DNA of 64,000 nucleotides from Bromus sterilis (taxonomy: Eukaryota > Streptophyta > Magnoliopsida > Poales > Poaceae), in contig OX465596.1 of NCBI GenBank assembly GCA_950022295.1, positions 124,724,501 to 124,788,500 of the forward strand, written 5' to 3'. This document shows positions 32,378 through 43,778 of this stretch, in pieces. The notes beneath the pieces were generated by a model. That model was given only the letters and a program-made list of their open reading frames with translations, was not told the origin of the DNA and did not search any database. How positions within the stretch are numbered: the first letter of the stretch is position 1; every line of letters begins with the position of its first letter. The translations under genes were made by a program, and so were the position numbers.

Positions 32378-35288
32378 ACATCCCCAAGCTTAATTCCTGC
32401 TCGTCCTCGAGTAGGTGAATGATAACAAGCCTAATTTATGTGGTGACATGCTAAAAACCATATAAGAACTTTTAAGTAAAGCAATCATGGAATGTAATTC
32501 AATTCAAGTCATAACAGGCAAGAGTCTATATCTAGTATTGAAACAAGCAACATAAGAACATAAAGGTGCAAGAGCTCTCGCTGTCCGTGACTCGAATGTC
32601 TCCAAATGGTGTTTGCATGCAATAAAGGGGATAGGGATATACGAGAAAAATTATTTTTAAGTTGAGTACTCAATCTACTAAAGTTTCACACTTGGTCTTC
32701 TTTGGAATCTTATCTTGACTCATCCCCAGACCACTATCCAGGTACAAGTCAAAATGATCCACTCCTTTTCGACATTTTGAGCACTCATGCAATGGATGAG
32801 CGTAAGCAAGAAATTTTACACTTAGGATGGCAAAGAGAGAATATGGTGGAGGAGGAAGACAAAAAGGTGTGAAAGGCTCACATCAATGTGGAAAATCATA
32901 GGCGAGAGAAAGCCAAATGATAGATATGATGTGAGGAGTAGGGATTTCCATGCAGTTGATGCACATATGAGCTAAGTTAAGCTCTCCAATGGAACTAGTG
33001 GGGGTGCATCCAACTTGCTTGCTCAAGAAGACCTAGAGCTCTTTTGATGAGGCTAATCATTGGAATATACAAGCCAAGTTCTAAAGTGTGAAGGTCCCCA
33101 CATAGCTATATGCATGAATGATAATCTCTATGGAGTCCAAGATATAAGAGGGAGTACGAGTGTGGATCTCTCAAAAAGAATAGTAGTGTGCCCCCTTCTC
33201 TCTTTTAATTTCTTTTTTCTCTTTTTTCTCTTTTTTGTATTTTTTGGTGGCCTCAATGGCTCTTTCTATTTCTCTCATTTTTCCTCTTTGGATATTTTAA
33301 TTTGTCCACTTTGGGATCTTTTAATTTTTCCACTTTGGGATCTTTTCCTCACTTTAGGGCAACACTCTATATATTACAAAAAGTATAGAAGATCTTTCAG
33401 ACTTTATAAAGTACTCAAATCATAAAGAAGATGTAACTATCATGATGTCTGCAAATGTATGCCTCTACCAGTGTAGCAGGATATGCAATGATACTAGCGC
33501 GTCATGTAGCAATGATTAGGGCAAATCCCAACTAGCATGCGGCTCATCGATCAAGCAAGTAGCATGTATGACATGAAGATCAAGTCATGAGAAGATGGAT
33601 GTTGCATGGCAATATATCTCGGAAAGGCTATGGAAATGACTTGATAGGTAGGTATCGTGGTTGTTTTGAGGAAGGATATAAGGAGGTTTATGATGACAGA
33701 GCGTATCATGCCAAGGGTTTGGATGTACCGGCGAAGGTGGACGCTAACTCTCGGAGTGAGAAGAAAGCAATGCACGGCACAGGAAAGGCTAGCAAAATAT
33801 GGGAAGGTGGAAGTGTGAACTTTCGAATACTCACATTAGTCCGAAGAACTCATGCACTTATTATCGGTAACTCTCAATCTAATAAGGAGGTTCTCAAAGA
33901 GACAAGTACCCCGAGGAGGAGTGTATGGGGGTTTGGTTATCCTTGCGCATCCTCGACTCATGGTACGTGAGTGTACTCTAATATTCGACCCCTCAGAAGA
34001 GTAGTGATCCATCTAGTAGCTAGAGTTCTCAACTAATTTGTAGATCTTTAAAATAAACACGGATTGCCCAAAATACGACATCTACCACTAATAGGCTAAA
34101 TCTCTTGACACCAAAAGTCCAAACATTACTCAAAACAATACCTCGAAACTATTGCAAGTTACTACTACAAAAGAATAACAACCTCAATTACCTACTTCAA
34201 GTCAAGACACGAAACTCAGTGCAACAGGCAAACTCTCTAAACAAAAAAAACATGAAAACTCAAGAGAGTTCCAGAAACAAACTAAACAAAATCTCTTTAA
34301 AAAGATAAGCATGAAAACTAAGAGCTAAACATGATAGCATCTATGAAAAGATAAAGAACACACACACCAAAGATAAGCATGAAAAATCCTATGTTGTGTT
34401 CTAAATTTTGGAGGTGGAGCGTCTTTCTCTCCCACACAAAGAAAGCTGGGTTCTAACTTGTTATGAACAGAAAGCAAAGCTAAAGAAAACTAAAAATAAA
34501 ACCTAAGAGCGGGACGCTCCAAGAATAGCACATAACGCATGAAGTGATAAAAATATAGTGAAACGAGAGACCAACTGATAATTGTTGATGGAGAAGGGGA
34601 TGCACGGGGGCATCCCCAAGCTTAGATGCTTGAGTCTCCTTGAATATTTCTTGGGGATGCATGGGGGCATCCCCAAGCTTGAGCGCTTGACACTTCTTAA
34701 TCTTCTTTCATCACCTTCCCTCGCAAACTTGAAAACTCCCTTCATACATAACTCATCATAATCTGATTAGCGAGGTTAGTACCCATAATAAAATAAATTT
34801 TCTCTACTGGAAATAAGGACAATCTTATAGAGCCACTGTTTCTCAAGATTGCCAAAAAGTTTTTGCAAAGTAAATGCAAGCTTAAGGTTTGCAAAAAGAA
34901 GAAAAGGCAAAAGAGGACAGAATCTGTGAAAAACAGACCAGCAGGCAGTAAAGAATTTTTTAGGGATACTTCTGCAACTCAAATAAAAAAACTCAGAACA
35001 TACAAAAGTTTCATAATTGTGTAGAGCACGGCGTGTAAACAATTCAGCTCAAAAATATGAACTTGGATTTTTCTGTGATTTTTCTAGTCACGAGGACAGA
35101 ATCTGTTTTCCGGACAACATGTCACAACTTTCACTTCCCTTGTCATATGAGGCTATAAATGGCACAAAGCTTGAATAATAAACACACAATGATGTTTCTA
35201 ATGTATTAACAATCATCAGGACCACTAAAAACAGAAGAAAAACAAAAAGGAAATCCTAAATTCGTTGCGGGCTGCCTCCCGAAAGCGC
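32378..35288 (-). mobile_element. Partial internal region of the I array (duplicated L segment)
   Basis: Starts right after the LTR with the polypurine tract; the minus strand reads AAGCTTGGGGATGT before TGATACG. It continues through the 3' non-coding region and stops at CTCCCGAAAGCGC, where another LTR begins. It includes a T-rich tract (33,190-33,300), a block with short open frames on both strands (33,550-33,970), and paired hairpins at 34,596-34,617 and 34,653-34,674. There is no gag here. Confidence 0.8.
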
Positions 35289-36965
35289 TGATACACGAGA
35301 TAGCTTCTCATCCCTCGTTGGTTACCCCAAGTGGAAGTTGAGATGTAGCGTAGCAGCAAGTTTCCCTTAGCGAAGATGCTAAGGTTTGAAGTGTCGAACC
35401 AGTAGGACTCCAACAGATACAAAAAGGTGGTGAAGTGAACAATTGGCACCGTTGACAATCTAAGGATTGCTAACTTCACCTAGACCTGCACACACAACAA
35501 ATAACTTTGCTTCCCAACGAGTACAGAGGAGTTGTCAAAATCTCCGGCCTTGTTGTTTACAAAGGATAAAAGGCATGGGATAATAATGATAGTGATAGCT
35601 ACGGAAAAGTAAATACCGTAAGTAAATTGAAGGTGTAAATAGTGTTGGAAATATGGACCGGGGTCCTATGATGTTCACTAGTGATGTCTCTCTCCAAAAA
35701 GACAATAAAATAGCCATGTGAGGTAAACAAATTACAGCTGGGCAATTGACAGGACTATGTGCGCAAACCAATGCTAATTATGCTAAACAGAAAGGAAGAG
35801 GCTCAACATCATGGGTAGTACGCCAAGACAAGTAGACCGAAATCCAACTGCATCTACCTACTAATCATCCACCTTGAGATATCTACCCAGAACATCTCGC
35901 TGGTATTAAGTTGCGAATCCCACCCAAAGTGTAAACTCAAAGCAATAGACAACTGCATTAAAGAACTTTGCGTAAAGTAAACAATCCTTGCACCCGCAAG
36001 TACAAGCACCGTTGTTTTCCCCCTTGTGGCAACAACACATCCCCTAGAATCATGTTTCTGTCACTCAAGCTAGTCATCGGGGGCATGAACCCACAATCAT
36101 GCATAACGCTCCCTCTTGGAGTCACTACCTAGTACTTGGCCAAAGCAATAAACAGCAACGGAGAACATGCAAGAATTACTCAAGAACATAAATATAAAAG
36201 AAGAGAATCAAATATATAACTCAATCACAATCTGAACATAATCTCATAATCCATCGGATCCCAGCAAACTCAACATAGCAACAGCAGAAAGATTACATAT
36301 GTGCCTCGATCATGTAGGGCAGCTCACGAGGTCTAATCCATGAAGAACAAAGAGGGGAGGAGAGCATCACATAGCTACTGATCATAGACCCATGGTCCAA
36401 GGTGGGCTACTCACGGTTCATCCGGGAAGCGTCCATGATGGTGGAGAAGCTCCCGAAGGTGATTCCTCCCTCCGGCAGGGTGCCGGTAAGAGGTCTTCTG
36501 GTGCTCCCGATCTTGGAAGTGCGGCGGCGGCGGAACAGAGGAGAGATCGCGAAAAAGGGTTCCGTCCCCGAGGGTTTATCGTCACGGGGAATAAATAGGC
36601 GAAAGGGGGCAGCCAGAGGTGGGCCAGGGGCTCCAGGCGCCCCCCTGGCCTGGCCAGGGGTGGGGCCGCGCCCTTTGGCCGCCTGGCCCCCCATGGCTCC
36701 CCTCTGGCCCCTCTCGGGCTCTTCGCGAAGCTTCCGGTACGCTGATTTTTCCTATATTTTTCCCGGAATTTTTCTGGTACTTTTAATAAGGGGAAACCTG
36801 AAATAGAAAAACAGCAAAAAACAGGAACTGGCACTGGGGTGCACTGAGTTAATAGGTTAGTCCAAATATGATCAAAAGTGTATGGAAGTTCATCAATATC
36901 ATAGCAATATCACATAAAAGAGGCATGGAGCAAGCAGAAATTATAGATACGTTTTGGACGTATCA
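35289..36965 (-). repeat. 3' LTR of element I (middle LTR of the array)
   Basis: 1,677 bp, TGATACACGAG...GACGTATCA. Preceded by AGCGC (35,284-35,288). Minus-strand promoter and leader features match the other copies: a CCTATTTATTCC TATA-like sequence near 36,590-36,602 and the MDASRMNRE leader ORF at 36,407-36,436. Confidence 0.92.
36407..36436 (-). other. Conserved 9-residue leader ORF with splice-donor-like end (representative copy)
   Basis: ATG opens MDASRMNRE and the stop TAG forms part of GTGAGTAG, a splice-donor-like sequence. Equivalents are at 6,973-7,002, 31,818-31,847, 43,227-43,256, 47,103-47,132 (all minus), and 49,210-49,239, 58,967-58,996 and 60,340-60,369 (plus). All lie about 180 nt downstream of the LTR TATA-like sequence. 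Confidence 0.6.
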
Positions 36966-39900
36966 ACATCCCCAAGCTTAATTCCTGCACGTCCTCGAGT
37001 AGGTAAATGATAACAAGCATAATTTCTGTGGTGACATGCTAACAACCATATAAGAACTTTTAAGTAAAGCAATCAAGGCATGTAATTCAATTCAAGTCAT
37101 AATAGGAAAGAGTCTATATCTAGTATTGAAACAAGCAACATAAGAACATAAAGGTGCAAGAGCTCTCGCTGTCCGTGACTCGAATGTCTCCAAATGGTGT
37201 TTGCATGCAAGAAAGGTGATAGGGATATACGAGAAAAATTATTTTTAAGTTGAGAACTCAATCTACTAAAGTTTCACACTTGGTCTTCTTTGGAATCTTA
37301 TCTTGACTCATCCCCAGACCACTAGCCAGGTACAAGTCAAAATGATCCACTCCTTTTCGACATTTTGAGCACTCATGCAATGGATGAGCGTAAGCAAGAA
37401 AGTTGACACTTAGCATGGCAAAGAGAGAATATGGTGGAGGAGGAAGACAAAAAGGTGTGAAATGGTCACATCAATGAGGACAATCATAGGCGAGAGAAAG
37501 CCAAATGATAGATATCATGTGAGGAGTAGGGATTGCCATGCAATGGATGCACATATGAGCTAAGGTAAGCTCTCCAATGCAACTAGTGGGGGTGCATCCA
37601 AATTGCATGCTCAAGAAGACCTAGAGCTCTTTTGAGGAGGCTCATCATTGGAATATACAAGCAAAGTTCTAAAGTGTGAAGGTCCCCACATAGCTATATG
37701 CATGAATGATAATGTCTATGGAGTACAAGATATAAGAGGGAGTACGGGTGTGGATCTCTCAAAAAGAATACTAGTGTGCCCCTTCTCTCTTTTTATTCCT
37801 TTTTTCTCTTTTTTCTCTTTTTTGTATTTTTTGGTGGCCTCAATGGCTCTTTCTATTTCTCTCATTTGTCCTCTTTGGGATCTTTTAATTTGTCCACTTT
37901 GGGATCTTTTAATTCGTCCACTTTGGGATCTTTTCCTCACTTTACGGGCAACACTCTATATATTACAATAAGTATAGAAGATCTTTCACACTTTACAAAG
38001 TACTCAAATCATAAAGAAGATGTAACTATCATGATGTATGCAAATGTATGCCTCTGCCAGTGTAGCAGGATATGCAATGATACTAGCGCATCAGGTAGAA
38101 ATGATTAGGGAAAATCCCAACTAGCATGCGGCTCATCGATCAAGCAAGTAGCATGTATGACATGAAGATCAAGTCATGAGAAGATGGATGTTCCATGGCA
38201 ATATATCTCGGAAAGGCTATGGAAATGCCTTGATAGGTAGGCATGGTGGCTGTTTTGAGGAAGGATATAAGGAGGTTTATGATGACAGAGCGTATCGTGC
38301 CAAGGGTTTGGATGTACCGGCGAAGGTGGACGCTAACTCTCGGAGTGAGAAGAAAGCAATGCACGGCACAGGAAAGGCTAGCAAAATATGGGAAGGTGGA
38401 TGTGTCAACTTTCGAATACTCACATTAGTCCGAAGAACTCATGCACTTATTATCGGTAACTCTCAATCTAATAAGGAGGTTCTCAAAGAGAAAAGTAACC
38501 CGAGGAGGAGTGTATGGGGGTTTGGTTATCCTTGCGCATCCTCGACTCATGGTACGTGAATGTACTCTAATATTCGACCCCTCAGAAGAGTAGTGATCCA
38601 TCTAGTAGCTAGAGTTCTCAACTAATTTGTAGGTTTTTAAAATAAACACGGATTTCCCAAATACGACATCTATCACTAATAGGCTAAAGCGCTTGACACC
38701 AAAAGTCCAAACATTACTCCAAACAATACCTCAAAACTATTGCAAGTTACTACTACGAAAGAATAGCAACCTCAATTACCTACTTCAAGTCAAGACACGA
38801 AACTCAGTGCAACAGGAAAACTCTCTAAACAAGATAAACATGAAAACTCAAGAGAGTTCCAGCAACAAACTAAACAAAAGCTCTTTAAAATGATAAGCAT
38901 GAAAACTAAGAGCTAAACATGACAACAACTATGAAAAGATAAAGAACACACAGAACAAAGATAAGCATGAAAAATCCTATGTTGTGTTCTAAATTTTGGA
39001 GGTGGAGCGTGTTTCTCTCCCACACAAAGAAAGCTGGGTTCTAACTTGTTATGAACAGCAAGCAAAGCTAAAGAAAACTAAAAATAAAACCTAAGAGTGA
39101 GACGCTCCAAGAATAACACATAACGCATGAAGTGATAAAAATATAGTGAAACGAGAGACGAACTGATAATTGTTGATGGAGGAGGGGATGCACGGGGGCA
39201 TCCCCAAGCTTAGACGCTTGAGTCTCCATGAATATTTCTTGGGGATGCATGGGGGCATCCCCAAGCTTGAACGCTTGACACTTATTAATCTCCTTTCATC
39301 ATCTTCCCTCGCACACTTGAAAATTCCCTTCATACATAACTCATCATAATCTGATTAGCGAGGTTAGTACCCATAATAAAATAACTTTTCTCTATTGGAA
39401 ATAAAGATAATCTTGAAGAGCTACTGTTTCTAAAGATTGCCAAAATGTTTTTTCAAAGAAAAATCAAGCTTAAGGTTTGCAAAACAAAGAAAAGGCAAAA
39501 CAGGACAGAATCTGTGAAAAACAGACCAGCAGGTAGTAACGATTTTTTAGGGATACATCTGCAACTCAAATAAAAAAACTCAGAATATACGAAAGTTTCG
39601 TACTTGTATAATGCACGCTGTCTAAAAAATTCAGCTCAAAAAGATTAACTGGGATTGTTTTGTGATTTTTCTAGTCATGAGGACAAAATCTGTTTTCTGA
39701 ACAACATGTCACAACTTTCACTTCCCTTGTTGTATGAGGCTATAAAAGGCACAAAGCTTGAAAATTAAAGATACAATAAGTTTGCTACAGTAGTAAAAAT
39801 CATCAAGACCAATAAAAACAGAAGAAAAACAAAAAGGAAAACCTAAATTCGTTGCGGGCAGCCTCCCGAAAGCGCTTCTTTAAAGCCATTAGCTAGGCTT

Positions 39901-39984
39901 AATGCAAATAGATCAAGTCTTTTCCATAAAATAACTAGCCCGTGTGACGGACTCAAAAGGAAACTTAATCTATTTCCTAGGGAA
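36966..39984 (-). mobile_element. 3' internal region of element I, non-coding
   Basis: Polypurine tract next to the LTR, then the shared 3' non-coding region with T-rich tract (37,790-37,870), short open frames on both strands (38,140-38,560), and paired hairpins at 39,184-39,205 and 39,241-39,262. At 39,874-39,878 the AGCGC site is uninterrupted (CTCCCGAAAGCGCTTCTTT), giving the empty-site reference for the I insertion. Confidence 0.75.
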
Positions 39985-40257
39985 GTGTTCCATCCCTTTC
40001 TTGGGAGGGAATTAGAATTTTATAATTCCTTCTTTCATATCAATAACAGCACCCACGGTGCGAAGAAAAGGACGTCCCAAAATAATTGGACAAGAAGGTT
40101 CACATTCAATGTCCATAATAGTAAAATCAACGGGAACATAATTTTCATTGACAATGATAAGAACATCATCTATATTCCCCAAAGGTTTCTTTACGGAAGA
40201 ATCAAGGAGACGAACACCAAAAGAACAAGGATCAAAAGGTTTCAATTCAAATATATC
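39985..40257 (-). pseudogene. C-terminal protease of element I, beyond a stop
   Basis: Minus-strand translation gives KPFDPCSFGVRLLDSSVKKP, NENYVPVDFTIMDIE, then CPIILGRPFLRTVGAVIDM. It is the second half of the Athila-lineage retropepsin, separated from gag by a TAA at about 40,258-40,260. No RT follows. Confidence 0.8.
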
Positions 40258-41949
40258 TTACATTCTTTTGGGCATAACAGAGGTACTAGCTGCAACATCA
40301 TATAAAGCATAGCAAGAAAAGTAATTCAACTTAATTTTAATCATAGGATCCCAACCATCTTCTAGCTTTCTAGGTATGGAGGCTTCTACCCTAAGCTTCT
40401 CCTCCCTAGCTTTGATGAGAGCATTAGTGATATGCTCTGTGAAGGCAAGATTAAGTGTGCTAGTGTGGGGGTCTCTAGACATCTGGTGAAGGAAACGAAT
40501 AACTTCAGAAAGGGTGCAATTATCAAAATCAAGGTCACTACTATCAAGTAAAGGGGTAGTGGTGTCCTTTAGGCTCACTTGTTTGGTAGCTTCTATAGCC
40601 ATAGGAATTTCTTCTTCTACGGTTGAGGTCATAGCATCACCATTAATAGGTCCTATGGGACAAGGGGTGTATTGGGTGCTAAGAGTTTGGATATCCTCAA
40701 CCACTTGGATAGTAGCAACAGTATGGTGTGTAGGAAGGCTCTTAATTCTATCTTCTTCCTCCTTTTCTCTAGCCCATCTCTCTTTAAGTTTAGCCATCAT
40801 CCTAATGTTTTCATTAATTTTCACTTGGATAGCATTCATAGGAGTGACCTTCCTCTCCTCAAGGGGAGAAGTTCTAATTTTAAGCAATTCTACTTCGTGG
40901 GCGAAATTGTCTACCTTCGACGAGAGGGTATCTACTTTGTCTAGGTTTTCCTCTACACTCTTGTTGAAGGCTTTTTGGGTAGTGATAAAGTCTTTAAGCA
41001 TACTCTCTAATTCATAAGTGGGGTTTTTGGTGCTAGGATAAGTGTTGTTGTTCCCATAGTTGTTGGAGGGGAACGGTCTAGGATTGCTAGCAAAGTTACT
41101 CCTATAAGCATTGTTGTTGAAGTTGTTTCTAGAGATAAAGTTCACGTCTACTTGATCCTGAGCAATCAAAGAATTTAAAGGAACATTTTGAGGATCAATA
41201 GGAGATTGCTTGGTAAGTAGAGACATAATCAAGTCAACTTTTTCATTTAGGGAGGAGATCTTCTCGACAGAGTTTACCTTCCTACCTGTTGGAGCTCTTT
41301 CGGTGTGCCATTGGGAATAGTTGGTCATCATCTCATCGAGAAGTTTTGTGGAAGCACCAAGTGTAGTTGACATAAAGGTTCCTCCCGCGGCCGAATCTAG
41401 CAAGTTCTGCGAGGTAAAGTTCAAGCCTGCATAAAAAGTCTGGATAACCATCCAAGTAGTCAAACCATGCATAGGGCAATTCTTAACAAGAGATTTCATT
41501 TGTTCCCAAGCTTGGGCAACGTGTTCATTATCCAATTGTTTAAAATTCATAATAAAGCTCCTCAACTGGATAATCTTAGCATGGGGATAGTACTTCCCAA
41601 TAAAAGCATCCTTGCACTTATCCCAAGAATCTATGCTATTATTAGGAAAGGATTGAAACCAAATTTTAGCTTCATCCCTCAAGGAGAAAGGAAAAAGCTT
41701 AAGCTTAACAATATCACCATCTACTTCTTTGTACTTTTGCATATCACAAAGCTCAATAAAATTATTCAAGTGCAAAGAAGCATCATCTTTAGTACCAGAG
41801 AATTGATCTTTCATAACAAGGTTCATCAAAGTAGTTTTAATCTCATAAGAAGGTGCTGAAGTAGCAGGTGTAGCAATAGGAGTGCATATAAAGTCACTGT
41901 TGTTGTGACTAGTGAAGTCACACAACTTGGTGTTTTCAGAGGAACCCAT
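40258..41949 (-). CDS. Gag-protease N-terminal frame of element I (Athila lineage)
   Basis: ATG at 41,949 opens 563 residues. Gag core (about residues 40-215): LKLFPFSLRDEAKIWFQSFP, SWDKCKDAFIGKYYPHAKI, VIQTFYAGLNFTSQNLLDSA. A linker with NNNAYRSNFASNPRPFPS follows, then a predicted coiled coil around LSSKVDNFAHEVELLKI and MMAKLKERWAREKEEEDR. The frame ends inside the protease: active-site YDVAAST (Gly replaced by Ala, compared with CDVGAST in El1), then MPKRM and TAA. Gag is complete and could still form capsid, while the protease is disabled. No canonical CCHC zinc knuckle is seen. It lies about 165 bp downstream of the 5' LTR. Confidence 0.85.
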   Translation of the reverse strand: MGSSENTKLCDFTSHNNSDFICTPIATPATSAPSYEIKTTLMNLVMKDQFSGTKDDASLHLNNFIELCDMQKYKEVDGDIVKLKLFPFSLRDEAKIWFQSFPNNSIDSWDKCKDAFIGKYYPHAKIIQLRSFIMNFKQLDNEHVAQAWEQMKSLVKNCPMHGLTTWMVIQTFYAGLNFTSQNLLDSAAGGTFMSTTLGASTKLLDEMMTNYSQWHTERAPTGRKVNSVEKISSLNEKVDLIMSLLTKQSPIDPQNVPLNSLIAQDQVDVNFISRNNFNNNAYRSNFASNPRPFPSNNYGNNNTYPSTKNPTYELESMLKDFITTQKAFNKSVEENLDKVDTLSSKVDNFAHEVELLKIRTSPLEERKVTPMNAIQVKINENIRMMAKLKERWAREKEEEDRIKSLPTHHTVATIQVVEDIQTLSTQYTPCPIGPINGDAMTSTVEEEIPMAIEATKQVSLKDTTTPLLDSSDLDFDNCTLSEVIRFLHQMSRDPHTSTLNLAFTEHITNALIKAREEKLRVEASIPRKLEDGWDPMIKIKLNYFSCYALYDVAASTSVMPKRM

Positions 41950-42084
41950 AGTAGCAGCAAGAAAGATAATTATTTTTTTAATTTATGATAAAAGACACTA
42001 AAGCAAAAACTAACAGGTAAACAAACAAGACTAAAAAGCAAAGATAAAAGATAGTGTGCAACTCCCCTATCTTGAAGAGTTGAG

Positions 42085-42102
42085 TCCCCGGCAACGGCGC
42101 CG
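42085..42102 (-). other. Primer binding site of element I (tRNA-Asp type)
   Basis: The minus strand reads CGGCGCCGTTGCCGGGGA, one change from the perfect tRNA-Asp site TGGCGCCGTTGCCGGGGA. It lies 10 bases inside the 5' LTR end. Confidence 0.85.
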
Positions 42103-42112
42103 GAAATTTGCT

Positions 42113-43778
42113 TGATACACGAGATAGCTTCTCGTCCCTCATTGGTTACCCCAAGTGGAAGGTGAGATCTAGCGTAGCAGCAAGTTTCCCTTAGCGAAGA
42201 TGCTAAGGTTTGAAGTGTCGAACCAGTAGGACTCCAACAGATACAAAAAGGTGGTGAAGTGAACAATTGGCACCGTTGACAATCTAAGGATTGCTAACTT
42301 CACCTGGACCTGCACACACAACAAATAACTTTTCTTCCCAACGAGTACAAAGCAGTTGTCAATTCCTCCGGCCTTGTTGTTTACAAAGGATAAAAGGCAT
42401 GGGATAATAATAATGGCGATAGCTACGAAAAAGTAAATACTGAAAGTAAATTGAAGGTGTAAATAGTGTTGGAAATATGGACCGGGGTCCTATGATGTTC
42501 ACTAGTGATGTCTCTCTCCCAAAAGACGATAAAATAGCCATGCGAGGTAAACAAATTACAGCTGGGAAATTGACAGGACTATGTGCGCAAACCAATGCGA
42601 ATTATGCTAACCAGAAAGGAAGAGGCTCAAAATCGTGGGCAGTACGCCAAGACAAGTAGACCGAAATCCAACTGCATCTACCTACTAATCATCCACCTTG
42701 AGATATATATCCAGAACATCTCACTGGTATTAAGTTGCGAATCCCACCCAAAGTGTAAACTCAAAGCAACAGACAACTGCATTAAAGAACTTTGCGTAAA
42801 GTAAACAATCCTTGCACCCGCAAGTACAAGCACCGTTGTTTTCCCCGTTGTGGCAACAACACATCCCCTAGACTCATGTTTCTTTCACTCAAGCTAGTCA
42901 TCGGGGGGCATGAACCCACAATCATGCATAACGCTCCCTCTTGGAGTCACTACCTACTACTTGGCCAAAGCAATAAACAGCAACGGAGAACATGCAAGAA
43001 TTACTCAAGAACATAAATATAAAAGAAGAGAATCAAATATATAACTCAATCACAATCTGAATCTCATAATCCATCGGATCCCAGCAAAATCAACATAGCA
43101 ACAGCAGAAAGATTAAATATGTGCGTCGATCATGTAGGGCAGCTCACGAGGTCTAATCCATGAAGAACAAAGAGGGGAGGAGAACATCACATAGCTACTG
43201 ATCATAGACCCATGGTCTAAGGTGGACTACTCACGGTTCATCCGGGAAGCGTCCATGGTGGTGGAGAAGCTCCCGGAGGTGATTCCTCCCTCCGGCAGGG
43301 TGCCGGGAAGAGTTCTTCTGGTGCTCCCGATCTTGGAAGCGCGGCGGCGGCGGAACAGAGGAGAGATCACGAAAAAGGGTTCCATCCCCGAGGGTTTCTC
43401 GTAACGGGGAATAAATAGGTGAAAGGGGGAAGCGAGAGGTGGGCTAGTGGGTCCAGGCGGCGCGGCCAGGGGTGGGGCCGCGCCCTCTGGCCGCCTGGGG
43501 GCCCCTGGCTCCCCTCTGGCCCCTCTCGGTCTGTTCGCGAAACTTCCGGTACGCTGATTTTTCCTATATTTTTCCTGGAATTTTTCTGGTACTTTTAATA
43601 AGGGGGAAACTTGAAATAGAAAAACAGTAGAAAACAGGAACTGGCACTTGGGTGCACTGAGTTAATAGGTTAGTCCAAATATGATCAAAAGTGTATGGAA
43701 GTTCATCAATATCATAGCAATATCACACAAAAGAGGCATGGAGCAAGAAGAAATTATTGATATGTTTTGGACGTATCA
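42113..43778 (-). repeat. 5' LTR of element I
   Basis: 1,666 bp, TGATACACGAG...GACGTATCA, followed directly by AGCGC (43,779-43,783) and the continuing internal sequence of H. It carries the MDASRMNRE leader ORF at 43,227-43,256. Confidence 0.92.

Larger units (their letters stand above)
21624..43778 (-). mobile_element. I array: LTR - partial internal - LTR - full internal - LTR
   Basis: Three LTRs (21,624-32,377 with CACTA inside, 35,289-36,965 and 42,113-43,778) alternate with a partial internal region (32,378-35,288) and a complete one (36,966-42,112). AGCGC flanks the array on both sides and also precedes the middle LTR. A single element I (35,289-43,778, about 8.5 kb) has both LTRs, a primer site, gag-protease and AGCGC on both sides. 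The extra left LTR and partial internal are best explained as a duplication by unequal crossover between L regions of I and H. That explanation is inference; the junctions themselves are read directly. Confidence 0.8.

Noticed and set aside
36418..36834. 95-138 residue ORFs across LTR leaders (for example 31,818-32,105 and 36,407-36,834)
   Set aside because: They extend across the TATA-like sequence and promoter, so most of the frame would not be transcribed. Only the short MDAS leader ORF at the end is conserved well enough to report.
40514..41017. Plus-strand ORFs opposite gag at 40,514-41,017 and 44,422-44,949
   Set aside because: Both are shadows of the gag-protease frame on the minus strand; their similarity only reflects the near-identical DNA of I and H.
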